A DNA stretch of 30,457 bases from CAVQFB01 sp963711675 (GCA_963711675.1 CAVQFB010000014.1:1-30457), one strand, 5' to 3'. Shown: positions 8,692 through 16,946, counted from the stretch's first letter. A program made the numbers and translations. Notes: generated by a model not told the origin, from the letters alone.

Positions 8692-8770
8692 CGTTTCAAG
8701 ATCGTCGCTGCCTCAGCCTATGAGTTCCACTACAAGAAGAGGCGATCCCGAGTCTCGACGACCTCAACAG

Positions 8771-8990
8771 GTCGCGAACATTCCTCATCATCATTCGCCA
8801 CTCGATTGATCTGAGTGCTCACTGGATAGCACCGCATCAGCCGAGCATCGCAGGGCTTCAGCGAATCGGTCGCCGCATTGACATCTTTCATCCCGGATCA
8901 AGCCACAGGTCGAAGCTGTCTGGATCAAGGATGACCGGCATACGGTCGTGGACGGCTGAGGTCACGGCATTCGGGGTCGTGGTCAGGAAT
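8771..8990 (-). pseudogene. SRAP (YedK/HMCES-like) peptidase, second C-terminal fragment
   Basis: The minus strand reads TTTPNAVTSAVHDRMPVILD, then PDSFDLWLDPG. After a one-base shift it continues MKDVNAATDSLKPCDARLMR, then CYPVSTQINRVANDDEECS. These blocks match the C-terminal half of SRAP proteins. The N-terminal half with Cys2 is absent, because the fragment begins right at the stop of the neighbouring 8993 gene. With one frameshift and no start it cannot be functional. It differs from the fragment at 1612-1776 at many positions, so the two are separate paralogues or separate acquisitions and not a recent duplication. Confidence 0.8.
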
Positions 8991-8992
8991 CA

Positions 8993-9979
8993 CTACTCCA
9001 AGACCTGCTTTTCGGAAATCCGACAAAGCAGCCCCTTTTTATAGTCCGTAAGCCAGATCGAATCGAATCCAAAGCGAAGAGAATCCCCTCCCTTGCCAAC
9101 CCATTGCTTCAGAATCCTGTTCGTCGTCGCATCGATACGAGTAAGAGGTACGCCGAAAACGGTTGGCCAAACCGATTGGGCGCCATAGCCCATATCGCCG
9201 CCAGCGCCGGGGACACCCACTTGAATCGTGGCGATTACCTTCCTGCTTTTCTCATCAACCCGGCTGACGCTTCCGTCGCCTTGGTTCAGCGTCCAAACAG
9301 AACCTCCACCAGCAGTCAGGAACCGAGGCTTCGGCCCCACAGGTACCGACTCCAATAATTTGCCTGTAGCGGCATCCACAGCGGTCAGGACGCTGCTCTC
9401 CACTCCAGTGATCCAGACAACACCATTGCTAAAAATGGGGTTATAGGAACCAGGCGGGATTGAAACTTTCTGGCGCACGCTGTTGGTGGATGGGTCGATT
9501 CGATTGAGCGAACCGTTCTTGTCCGTTACGATCCAGACGCTATCGTCACTGGCTGCGATTCCTCCCTCTGGGCCTGCGGGCGCTATCGGGAGCGTCGCAC
9601 TGATCGTGTTCTTGGCGGCATCGATCCGAACAAGCGCAGGATCTTTACCACAGAGCGGCACCCAAATGCTCCCGAACCCAGAAGCCAGACCGGAGCAAGC
9701 TTCACCGGACACACGCACAGTGGCAACAATCTTGTTCGTTGCCGGGTCAATTCGCTGTACGGCATTGGCTTTCGTGCTCGCCACCCAGACAGCGTTATCG
9801 GTTATCAGAACCCAGTCTGCCGTTCCGCCAATCTTGATCGTCGCGGAAGGTTTTATCGAGGCAAACGGAACCTGTCCCTCCCTTATCCCCGGCTTTGGGA
9901 CATTCCGTGCATGGGCGGGAGATTGGGCGATCGCGACGGGACAAGCCACTAGCACAACCACAAGGAGTTTTAGGTTCAT
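8993..9979 (-). CDS. Secreted Vgb-like beta-propeller protein
   Basis: A 328-residue protein with signal peptide MNLKLLVVVLVACPVAIAQS. It is built from repeated units of the form 'sVW...G.l.RIDp.tn.v...i.v', for example NAVWVASTKANAVQRIDPAT, GSIWVPLCGKDPALVRIDAA, DSVWIVTDKNGSLNRIDPST, GSVWTLNQGDGSVSRVDEKS and DSIWLTDYKKGLLCRI. This repeat is typical of virginiamycin B lyase-like/SMP-30-like propellers. Most family members in soil bacteria are uncharacterised secreted proteins, and antibiotic lyase activity should not be assumed. It is complete and stands alone, tail-to-tail with the 7663 gene, with the SRAP fragment between the two stops. No strong Shine-Dalgarno is seen before ATG 9979. Confidence 0.85.
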   Translation of the reverse strand: MNLKLLVVVLVACPVAIAQSPAHARNVPKPGIREGQVPFASIKPSATIKIGGTADWVLITDNAVWVASTKANAVQRIDPATNKIVATVRVSGEACSGLASGFGSIWVPLCGKDPALVRIDAAKNTISATLPIAPAGPEGGIAASDDSVWIVTDKNGSLNRIDPSTNSVRQKVSIPPGSYNPIFSNGVVWITGVESSVLTAVDAATGKLLESVPVGPKPRFLTAGGGSVWTLNQGDGSVSRVDEKSRKVIATIQVGVPGAGGDMGYGAQSVWPTVFGVPLTRIDATTNRILKQWVGKGGDSLRFGFDSIWLTDYKKGLLCRISEKQVLE

Positions 9980-10008
9980 TGATCAGGGACTCGACCTTCA
10001 GAAGTCGG

Positions 10009-10206
10009 CTACATTGTCAAAGTTCGGATGGTAGCACTCCGCCTATCGATTCGAGGTATTGCGTCCGGATCTTGTCCTTGCCCCGTCATCCGTAGGAAGA
10101 GCTCCGCAAGCAGTTCAAGCCTCTGCTTCAGTCTCGTATCCTTGCCCCTGGCACGCATTTCGAGCACGGGTCGGGACATCTCGATTCCAAACGCTAACCC
10201 GCTCAC
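10009..10206 (-). CDS. Possible small or truncated protein, unknown
   Basis: The minus-strand frame is open from about 10256 to TAG at 10009. It reads FLESVRQILFLLTQSFTVSG, then LAFGIEMSRPVLEMRARGKD, and ends in ATIRTLTM. Only a GTG at 10206 offers a start inside the frame, and it would remove the hydrophobic part. The amphipathic, Arg-rich sequence looks protein-like, so this may be the tail of a lost membrane protein. It lies 30 bases upstream of the 8993-9979 gene on the same strand and could share its transcript. No family is recognised. Confidence 0.3.
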   Translation of the reverse strand: MSGLAFGIEMSRPVLEMRARGKDTRLKQRLELLAELFLRMTGQGQDPDAIPRIDRRSATIRTLTM

Positions 10207-10603
10207 GGTGAAAGATTGCGTCAGAAGGAAGAGGATCTGCCGAACTGATTCCAGGAATCACTTCCATGCTCATCATGTACTTACAAGGACTAAGATTTGC
10301 CAGCCGTGCTTGTGAAGTCCTTTGTTTGCTGTTTACAGGCAGTTTCGAGTCCTACCTGAGGAGCCAATTTCTTTCTGGCACTTACCGAGTCTGCCCACGC
10401 CCGCCATGGCGCCATTGTGCCCACTTCTGTGCTCCCTCTCCATCAGAAACAGTGCACTGCCCAGCTGATCCCCGCACGCTGAGTGTCCGATATGAATCGT
10501 TGCGCTTCGCCACACAAACTGCGGTGCTTGCGCGGAACTCACGATGTTGGCGACGAATGGTGCGTCCCGTTTTCGTAGTCCGGTTGTTGTCCGGCTCTTT
10601 TCC

Positions 10604-10619
10604 TGTGATCGTTGTCACA
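10604..10619. promoter_or_regulatory. CRP/FNR-family-like operator TGTGA-N6-TCACA
   Basis: TGTGATCGTTGTCACA is a perfect match to the half-sites and spacing of the CRP consensus. It lies about 190 bases upstream of the FG-GAP gene start at 10810, in the only long gap (10207-10809) of this region. It overlaps by three bases a second perfect palindrome at 10617-10633. CRP-family regulators are widespread in Acidobacteriota, but no regulator gene is in the window. The assignment is inferred from sequence pattern alone. Confidence 0.45.
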
Positions 10620-10633
10620 GCCTGTCAGGCTGT
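10617..10633. repeat. Perfect 8-bp inverted repeat ACAGCCTG-T-CAGGCTGT
   Basis: A perfect palindrome with a one-base centre, overlapping the right half of the CRP-like site. The one-base spacer makes a DNA-binding site more likely than an RNA hairpin. The rest of the gap from 10207 to 10809 shows no convincing gene or strong promoter, apart from a good ribosome-binding site (GTGAGGAGG) before 10810. Confidence 0.4.
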
Positions 10634-10809
10634 TCAAAGCGTAGCCTTTATTTCGGTACCTTCCCCCTAAGAAAGCGGCCCCAAAACCCGAAATGATAGC
10701 GGAGAGTGCCACCTCGTCTTCTTCCGCATGATGTGAGCCTCGTCGACTGCTCGCAGCTTTTCTCACGTCCAGCCCCGGACGGCAATGCACTCCCGTGAGG
10801 AGGTTCGCC

Positions 10810-13266
10810 ATGAAGTTCGCTCTCATCGTCCCCACCCTCGTTCTCTCGCTCTCTTCTTTTGCGAATGTCCCCAAAACGCATGAATTCCCCCAAGTTCCAC
10901 AATTTGGCGCCGATGGGGCTTACTCCATTGCGGTGGCCGATTTCAACTCGGACGGCAAAGCCGATATGGCAATAAGCAATAACAACCTTGCTACTAACGA
11001 ACCTAACTCGATCACGCTCCTTCTGGGAAATGGTGATGGCACATTCAAAACATCCAGCGTCTATTGCGGCAGCAAAGCGTGGGCCAATGTGCTCGGGATT
11101 GCCGCCGCCGACGTGAACAACGACGGGAAGGAAGACATCGTCGCCACCGAGAATGACGGAAGCCTGTGCGTGCTGCTGGGGAATGGTGACGGCACTTTTC
11201 AGAATCCCATCATGATGAGTGTCGGCACCAATCTGGTGGCCGTGGGCGTCGGTGACTTCAATGGAGATGGCAAAGTGGATGCAGCCGTTGCAGACTACGG
11301 TACTGGCAATGCGTACATTCTGCTGGGCAATGGAGACGGCACGTTTGTTCTGAAAAGTACATATGTTGTAAATCAACCTTACTATTCCCCGTCGATTGCG
11401 GTGGGGGACCTCAACCATGATGGCAAACTGGACTTGGTATTCCCCACTAGTGCCGTGCTCCTGGGGGTGGGTGACGGAACCTTCAAAATGACATGGTTTC
11501 CCCCTATACCTGGGGCAGGCTCTGCGGTGACGATTGCCGACTTCAACGGGGACGGCATTCCTGACCTGGCTGTGACCAACAGTTCGACCACCACGAACGA
11601 CATCAGCATCATGTTCGGGAGGGGAGACGGGACTTTTCAGAATCCAATCAATTACCGTTTGGACTTGCCGCCATACTTTGTGGCCGCGGGTGATCTGAAT
11701 CACGACGGCGAGCCGGATCTGGCCATTACAAACCAGCTAGGTGTCGAAGTACTGTTGAACTACGACCATGGGAGTTTCAAATCTCCCATCACCTATACCG
11801 CCGACAAGACCCCCGCAACGGTCGCGATCCACGATTTCAACGGAGATAAGAATCCGGATCTTGCGGTTACCGACGGGCTGTATCCAGACGAAAACGTTTC
11901 AATATTACTGGGCAATGGGGATGGCACCTTCGTATCGCCAATGAAGAACCTCGTCAGCGCGACGGACTATTACCCAACATCGGCCGCGATGGCAGATCTC
12001 AATCGGGACGGCAGAACAGATGTCGCGGTGGCTACACAGAACGGCGTCAGAGTTTTTCTCGCGGGCAAGAACGGCGCTCTCGCGCCTGTAGGCACTTTTG
12101 GAACGAATGCCAGTTACGTGGCTACCGGCGACATGAACGGAGACGGTAAACCCGACCTGATCACTCTTACGGGCAGCAGCATCGGAATCATGCTGGGAAA
12201 CGGCAATGGCACGTTTCGGCAGCAGATGACCTACGCCGCCAATGCCAGCTCCCTGACCGTGGGCGACTTCAACGGCGATGGGAAGCTTGATGCCGCCGTT
12301 ACCAGCCCAAGTGGCATTACGGTATACCTGGGCAAAGGAGATGGAATGCTGGGTCAATCGTTCACTTCACCGGCTAATGGCGCCCAGGGGATCATGGTCG
12401 TGGCTGACTTCAATGGGGACAAGAAATTGGATGTCGCGGTTCTGGGATCACTGAATGGTGGCATAACCGTGCTTCTCGGTAACGGCGACGGTACCTTTGC
12501 GGCGCCGCAAACCTATTTCACGACATTTTCTCCCGGTACACTTTTGGCTTGCGATCTCAATCGTGACGGGAAGCCCGACCTGGTGTTCACTGACTATCTG
12601 AGTGGGCCGTACGTGTTCGTTGCGCTCGGCAACGGCGACGGGACTTTCCAGTCTCCGGTCTCCTATGGGTCGGGCGGGGTGACGAGTTTTCTTGCTGCGG
12701 GAGATTTCAATGGCGATGGGAAGGTGGACATAGCCGTCGCGTATCCCAAGTCGTATCCATTGGGAGACGAGTTCGGGGGCGCCATAAGCATTCTGCTGGG
12801 AAACGGAGACGGGACTCTGCAAGCGGAGACATGGTATAGCGCTGGCACGTGGCCGCAGTGGGTCGGAGCCGCCGACTTGAATGGCGATGGTGCGCCGGAT
12901 CTGGTTTCTGTGAACAACATAGATTACTTCTACCCGCCGCTAAGCCTAACAGTGTTTTTGAACCTGGGCGGTACAGCTCTACACCTGACCAGTTCCAGAA
13001 ATCCGAGTCGCCACGGCGAGGTCGTAAGCTTCACCACCACCGTGGGGGCCAGTGTCCGCGGACCGAAGCGCCATGCTCCGACGGGCTCCGTTACCTTTCA
13101 CGACGGCAAGATCGTGCTTGGCACAGTCAAGCTCAGCGGAGGCAAAGCGGAATTCACCGCATCCAAGCTGAGCGTGGGCACCCATTCCATCAGTGCGCAC
13201 TATTCGGGCGACAATAATTTCAACCCTCACACGTCTGCGGTTCTGAAACAGGTCGTGAAGAAGTGA
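10810..13266 (+). CDS. Secreted FG-GAP/VCBS repeat protein with C-terminal Ig-like domain
   Basis: This 818-residue secreted protein starts at ATG 10810, preceded by GAGGAGG, with signal peptide MKFALIVPTLVLSLSSFANV. It has 14 calcium-loop motifs of the form DxNxDGxxD (first at about 44-52, DFNSDGKAD; last DLNGDGAPD), each usually followed by a blade ending in LLGNGDGTF. Two loops carry Lys in place of Gly (DFNGDKNPD and DFNGDKKLD). Such repeats fold as integrin-alpha-like beta-propellers; fourteen could form two seven-bladed propellers. The last 80 residues (VSFTTTVGASVRG to HSISAHYSGDNNF) are a bacterial Ig-like domain. The protein is likely surface-exposed and Ca2+-dependent, in adhesion or polymer binding. 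A CRP-like site lies upstream. Long open frames antisense to it are repeat artefacts. Confidence 0.92.
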   Translation: MKFALIVPTLVLSLSSFANVPKTHEFPQVPQFGADGAYSIAVADFNSDGKADMAISNNNLATNEPNSITLLLGNGDGTFKTSSVYCGSKAWANVLGIAAADVNNDGKEDIVATENDGSLCVLLGNGDGTFQNPIMMSVGTNLVAVGVGDFNGDGKVDAAVADYGTGNAYILLGNGDGTFVLKSTYVVNQPYYSPSIAVGDLNHDGKLDLVFPTSAVLLGVGDGTFKMTWFPPIPGAGSAVTIADFNGDGIPDLAVTNSSTTTNDISIMFGRGDGTFQNPINYRLDLPPYFVAAGDLNHDGEPDLAITNQLGVEVLLNYDHGSFKSPITYTADKTPATVAIHDFNGDKNPDLAVTDGLYPDENVSILLGNGDGTFVSPMKNLVSATDYYPTSAAMADLNRDGRTDVAVATQNGVRVFLAGKNGALAPVGTFGTNASYVATGDMNGDGKPDLITLTGSSIGIMLGNGNGTFRQQMTYAANASSLTVGDFNGDGKLDAAVTSPSGITVYLGKGDGMLGQSFTSPANGAQGIMVVADFNGDKKLDVAVLGSLNGGITVLLGNGDGTFAAPQTYFTTFSPGTLLACDLNRDGKPDLVFTDYLSGPYVFVALGNGDGTFQSPVSYGSGGVTSFLAAGDFNGDGKVDIAVAYPKSYPLGDEFGGAISILLGNGDGTLQAETWYSAGTWPQWVGAADLNGDGAPDLVSVNNIDYFYPPLSLTVFLNLGGTALHLTSSRNPSRHGEVVSFTTTVGASVRGPKRHAPTGSVTFHDGKIVLGTVKLSGGKAEFTASKLSVGTHSISAHYSGDNNFNPHTSAVLKQVVKK

Positions 13267-13361
13267 AAGAGAGCCAGGGTTAAACGACGTGGGGCTTGCC
13301 TAAAACCTGCGCATAAAACCGCATAACCGGTTAGAATTGTCATCTTTCAGGAATATGTTGC

Positions 13362-13399
13362 CCCAGGTGCGCGCCCCGCTTTTTGCGCGCCAACCTGGG
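13362..13399. repeat. CCCAGG-type intergenic palindrome, copy 1
   Basis: CCCAGGTGCGCGC pairs with GCGCGCCAACCTGGG across a short T-containing loop, with a two-base bulge. It lies between the FG-GAP stop and the dehydrogenase start, 35 bases before the ATG at 13433. It is the first of four related palindromes in the window (others at 17047, 24052 and 29951). It could end the FG-GAP transcript or act in the leader of the dehydrogenase mRNA. Confidence 0.7.
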
Positions 13400-13432
13400 A
13401 ACAAGCACGAACACACAACCGAGGCCATCTTC

Positions 13433-14923
13433 ATGAGCACCGCCACAATCACCGAAACCAAAGTCCCCAACTTCATCAACGGCCAGTGGGTCGAATCCTC
13501 CGCTCGCGAATGGACCGACGTCGTCAATCCCGCCACCGGCGAGACCATCACGAAGACGCCGCTTTCCGATGCCGCCGAAGTTGCCCGCGCCATCGACGCC
13601 GCCTCCGCCGCTTTTCCCGAATGGCGCCGCACCCCGCCCGAGGACCGCATCCAGCCGCTGTTCAAGCTCAAGCACATCCTCGAAGAGCACCTCGACGACA
13701 TCAGCCGCATCATCACCCAGGAAAACGGCAAGACCTTCACCGAAGCCAAAGCGGAGATGCGACGCGCCATCGAGAACGTCGAAGTCGCCTGCGGCATTCC
13801 CATGATGATGCAGGGCTACAACCTGGAAGACGTGGCGCGCGGCATCGACGAAACCATGATCCGCCAGCCTCTTGGCGTCGTCGCCGCCATCGTGCCCTTC
13901 AATTTCCCCGGCATGATCCCGTTCTGGTTTCTGCCTTACGCGATCGCTACCGGCAACACCTTCGTTCTCAAACCATCCGAGCGCGTTCCGCTCACCATGC
14001 GCTTCGCCTACGAACTCCTTGAGCAGTGTGGCATTCCCAAAGGTGTCGTCAATCTCGTGAACGGCGGCAAAGATGTCGTGAACGCTCTGCTCGACCATCC
14101 TAAAGTTCGCGCCATAAGTTTCGTCGGCTCGACTCCCGTAGCGAAGTATGTCTACGCACGCTCAGGGGCCAACGGCAAGCGCGCCCAGTGCCAGGGCGGT
14201 GCGAAGAATCATGTCATCGTTCTCCCCGACGCCGATATGTCGATGGCCACGCAGATCATCAGCGACAGCGCCTTCGGCTGCGCCGGTCAGCGCTGCCTCG
14301 CGGTTTCCACCGCCGTCACCATCGGCGAAGCCCAGAAGACCTTCCGCGATTCCATCACCGACGCCGCCTCCAAACTCAAAGTTGGTAACGGCCTCGACGA
14401 AGGCGTGCAGATGGGCCCCGTCATCACGCGCGAGAGCAAGTCGCGCATCGAATCCCTCATCGGCGTCGGCGAGAAGCAGGGCGCAAAAGTTCTGCTCGAC
14501 GGACGCAACGCGAAGGTCCCCAAGCACGAGTCGGGAAGCTTCGTGAAGCCCACCGTGCTCGATGGCGTCCCCGCTACCAGCGAACTCGCGCACACCGAAA
14601 TTTTCGGCCCCGTGCTCAGCCTCATTCACGCAGACTCCATCGACGAAGCCATTGACTTCCTCGCCAAGAGCCCTTACGGCAACCAGGCGTCGCTCTTCAC
14701 CTCTAGCGGGTCTGCCGCGCGCAAGTTCCGCTACGAAGCGCCCGCGGGCAATATCGGCATTAACATCGGAGTTGCCGCGCCCATGGCCTACTTCCCGTTC
14801 AGCGGATGGAAAGACAGTTTCTTCGGCATCATGCACGCGCAGGGACACGACGGCGTCGAGTTCTACACCGAAAAGAAAGTTGTGGTCGAGCGCTGGGCCC
14901 GGGAGCACTCGCGCAGGTTCTGA
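13433..14923 (+). CDS. mmsA: CoA-acylating methylmalonate-semialdehyde dehydrogenase
   Basis: A 496-residue aldehyde dehydrogenase that converts methylmalonate or malonate semialdehyde with CoA and NAD+ to propionyl- or acetyl-CoA plus CO2. ATG 13433 was chosen because MSTATITETKVPNFINGQWV is the normal family start; upstream codons run through the intergenic palindrome. Family hallmarks are FINGQWV, PFNFPGMIPFWF (about 155-166, cofactor-binding region), SFVGSTPVAKYVY (229-241), QGGAKNH (254-260; no catalytic Glu as in ordinary aldehyde dehydrogenases) and the nucleophile Cys288 in GQRCLAVSTAV. Length matches the family. The aminotransferase 600 bases downstream fits a shared route for beta-alanine or valine-type amines, but the tandem array between them may separate the transcripts. 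Confidence 0.92.
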   Translation: MSTATITETKVPNFINGQWVESSAREWTDVVNPATGETITKTPLSDAAEVARAIDAASAAFPEWRRTPPEDRIQPLFKLKHILEEHLDDISRIITQENGKTFTEAKAEMRRAIENVEVACGIPMMMQGYNLEDVARGIDETMIRQPLGVVAAIVPFNFPGMIPFWFLPYAIATGNTFVLKPSERVPLTMRFAYELLEQCGIPKGVVNLVNGGKDVVNALLDHPKVRAISFVGSTPVAKYVYARSGANGKRAQCQGGAKNHVIVLPDADMSMATQIISDSAFGCAGQRCLAVSTAVTIGEAQKTFRDSITDAASKLKVGNGLDEGVQMGPVITRESKSRIESLIGVGEKQGAKVLLDGRNAKVPKHESGSFVKPTVLDGVPATSELAHTEIFGPVLSLIHADSIDEAIDFLAKSPYGNQASLFTSSGSAARKFRYEAPAGNIGINIGVAAPMAYFPFSGWKDSFFGIMHAQGHDGVEFYTEKKVVVERWAREHSRRF

Positions 14924-14936
14924 TCGCGGCTGATTG

Positions 14937-15274
14937 CGCGAAACATGCGGGTTTGTATCAGGGTACCGCTTCAGCCTTGGGGGCGGGCGTTGTGCGCGAA
15001 ACATGCGGGTTTGTATCAGGGTACCGCTTCAGCCTTGGGGGCGGGCGTCGTGCGCGAAAAGTGGGGGTTTGTATCAGGGTGCCGCTTCAGCCTTGGGGGC
15101 GGGCGTTGTGCGCGAAAAGTGCGCCTTGTATCAGGGTGCCGCTTCAGCGCTGCTGAGGGCGGGCGTTGTGCGTGAAAAGTGCGCCTTGTATCAGGGTACC
15201 GCTTCAGCGCTGCTGAGGGCGGGCGTTGTGCGCGAAAAGTGCGCCTTGTATCAGGGTACCGCTTCAGCGGTACC
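14937..15274 (+). repeat. Tandem array, six units of 58-60 bp
   Basis: Units start with CGCGAAA at 14937, 14995, 15053, 15111, 15171 and 15231. The first three are 58 bp, the next two 60 bp, and the last is cut after 44 bp. Each contains TTGTATCAGGGTACCGCTTC or a near variant. Units 1-3 continue AGCCTTGGGGGCGGGCG; units 4-5 carry AGCGCTGCTGAGGGCGGGCG. The last unit instead completes a perfect palindrome (15255-15274). There are no unique spacers, so it is not a CRISPR array. It lies directly after the mmsA stop. Period 58 shifts frame at each unit, so it does not encode a repeat protein. Confidence 0.95.
15255..15274. terminator. Perfect 9-2-9 hairpin closing the tandem array
   Basis: GGTACCGCT, loop TC, AGCGGTACC. 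It forms the end of the last array unit. A related 9-2-9 hairpin occurs at 29855 with different but still pairing arms. No T-run follows, so if it ends mmsA transcripts it would not be a classical intrinsic terminator. It may equally be a dispersed repeat. Confidence 0.55.
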
Positions 15275-15294
15275 GTCCGCCGCGTCATATCGGT

Positions 15295-15310
15295 AGCCCC
15301 TTCAGGGGCT
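15295..15310. repeat. Hairpin AGCCCCT-TC-AGGGGCT
   Basis: A perfect 7-bp stem with the same TC centre as the hairpin ending the array, 20 bases further on. It has the CTTCAG centre shared by several hairpins in this window. The rest of the gap up to the aminotransferase at 15525 holds no gene. It ends in a short AGCTA-rich repetitive stretch (about 15490-15520) just before the start codon. Confidence 0.6.
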
Positions 15311-15524
15311 GCAGTAGTAAAGTTTCTTCGCGTTTTGCCAGTGAGCTGAGAGCCAGAGGTCAGAAGCTACAGTCGTTTAAATCGGGGCAGATGTCGGAAA
15401 GACTTTTCCTGCGTGAACCTTCGTGCCCTTTGTGGTTAAGAATTTGCCTTCTGCGCTGAGATATCCTGATCGCGCACGTTATTCTGATGGCTAAGAGCTA
15501 ACAGCTAGAAGCTACGAGCTACCT

Positions 15525-16817
15525 ATGGATACTATCCAAAAATACAAAGACTACGTCATGACCGGCTTCGTGAAGTCGGTCGTCCCCATCGTGATCGAAA
15601 AGGCCCATGGCGCTGTCGTCACCGACGTCAACGGTCGCGAATATCTCGATTGCTTCGCAGGCATTTCTGTCGTCAACGCCGGCCACTGCAACCCGCAAGT
15701 TGCCGAAGCGGCGAAGAAGCAGATCGACAAGCTTATCCACTGTGCCTCGTACATCTACCATGCGCGGCCTGTCGCCGACCTCGCCGAGAAAATCGCGCAC
15801 ATCACTCCGCGCGGACTCACGAAAACCTTCTTCGGCAACGGCGGCGCCGAAGCCATCGAGGGTGCGCTCAAACTCGCTCGCCTCTATTCCGGCAAGCACG
15901 AATTCGTGGCCCTCCACGGCAGCTTTCACGGCCGCAGCTGGGGCGCTCTCTCCATCACCGGCAATCAGGGACGCAAGAAGCGCGGCGGCCCCTACGCCCC
16001 CGGCATCGCGTTCGCGCCCGTGCCCTACACTTTCCGCTCCAACTGGCCGCGCGATCCCGAAGAGTGCGCCCGTCAATGCGCCCACGCTCTCGACGACACC
16101 ATCCGCTTCGCCACCGCAGGTGACGTCGCTGCCTTCATCTCCGAGCCCGTGTGGGGAGAAGGCGGCATCATTGTCCCTCCACCGAACTATTTCGCCGAAG
16201 TGAAGAAGGTCCTCGACAAGCACGGCATCCTCTTTATATGCGACGAAGTCCAGACCGGCTTTGCCCGCACCGGCAGGATGTTCGCCATCGAACATTTCGG
16301 GGTCGACCCCGACATTCTCGTTACCGCCAAGGGTATCGCCGACGGCTTCCCGCTCAGCGCCTTCACCACGCGCCCCGAAATCGCCGCCGCCTACAAGCCC
16401 GGCGATCATCTTTCCACCTTCGGCGGGAATCCAGTGTCCTGCGCCGCCGCGCTTGCCAACATTGAATTTATGGAAAGCGAAGACTTGCCCGCGCGTGCCA
16501 CTGAAACCGGCAGCTACGCCATGGCTAAGCTGCGCGATCTGCAGAAGAGCAATCCGCTGATTGGAGAAGTTCGCGGCCTCGGCCTGATGATCGGCGTCGA
16601 GCTCATCAAAGACGAAAAGCTCACTCCGGCGACCGCCGAAGCGGAAGCCATTCGCGATTCGCTGCTGCGGCAAGGCGTGCTCGTTGGTGTCGGAGGCATT
16701 CACGGCAACGTGATTCGTTTCCAGCCGCCGCTCATCATCACGCGTGCACAGATCGACACAGCCATCGCCGCTTTCGCGACCGCACTCTCGGAGGTCACGC
16801 AACCCGCCGCCGTGTAA
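15525..16817 (+). CDS. Class III PLP-dependent aminotransferase
   Basis: This 430-residue aminotransferase of the acetylornithine/GABA/beta-alanine/AGXT2-like class transfers an amino group from an omega-amino acid to a keto acid. The PLP lysine is K269 in LVTAKGIADGFPLSA; DEVQTG (240-245) holds the Asp that contacts the pyridine nitrogen; GNGGAEA (104-110) binds phosphate; HGSFHGRS (131-138) packs on the ring; and STFGGNP (297-303) supplies the Thr from the partner subunit. Length is normal. Context with mmsA upstream suggests beta-alanine or 3-aminoisobutyrate as substrate, giving the semialdehyde that MmsA consumes. GABA remains possible. No strong ribosome-binding site is seen before ATG 15525. 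Confidence 0.9.
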   Translation: MDTIQKYKDYVMTGFVKSVVPIVIEKAHGAVVTDVNGREYLDCFAGISVVNAGHCNPQVAEAAKKQIDKLIHCASYIYHARPVADLAEKIAHITPRGLTKTFFGNGGAEAIEGALKLARLYSGKHEFVALHGSFHGRSWGALSITGNQGRKKRGGPYAPGIAFAPVPYTFRSNWPRDPEECARQCAHALDDTIRFATAGDVAAFISEPVWGEGGIIVPPPNYFAEVKKVLDKHGILFICDEVQTGFARTGRMFAIEHFGVDPDILVTAKGIADGFPLSAFTTRPEIAAAYKPGDHLSTFGGNPVSCAAALANIEFMESEDLPARATETGSYAMAKLRDLQKSNPLIGEVRGLGLMIGVELIKDEKLTPATAEAEAIRDSLLRQGVLVGVGGIHGNVIRFQPPLIITRAQIDTAIAAFATALSEVTQPAAV

Positions 16818-16946
16818 GTGTGGGCCGGGTGGATGCTGCTCCTTAAAGCCTGAGTGCTCCACTCATCGCGCCCTTTGCGAATGCGTGGGATACAAAATCG
16901 CGCCATTGTTTCCCGTCAGCCTATATGAATTGTCTTTCTTCAATAA

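Noticed and set aside
8993..9979. Annotation as a virginiamycin B lyase (antibiotic resistance)
   Set aside because: The repeat type is shared by many secreted propellers; catalytic residues were not verified, so only the fold is claimed.
10648..11703. A 351-codon open frame on the minus strand
   Set aside because: It lies antisense to the regular FG-GAP repeats; its periodic His/Val-rich sequence is the mirror of the repeat codons, and the plus-strand gene has start, signal peptide and domains.
14937..15274. Possible CRISPR array
   Set aside because: Units of 58-60 bp are similar over their full length; there are no unique spacers and no cas genes.
14934..15296. A 120-codon frame across the tandem array that looks like a repeat protein
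   Set aside because: Unit length 58 changes frame at each unit, so the repeats are not kept in the protein. There is no ribosome-binding site.
13340..16862. Long minus-strand open frames opposite mmsA and the aminotransferase (13340-14098, 14162-15004, 15519-16862)
   Set aside because: They are antisense to clear enzyme genes, are Gly/Ala/Val-rich, and result from strong GC bias at third positions.
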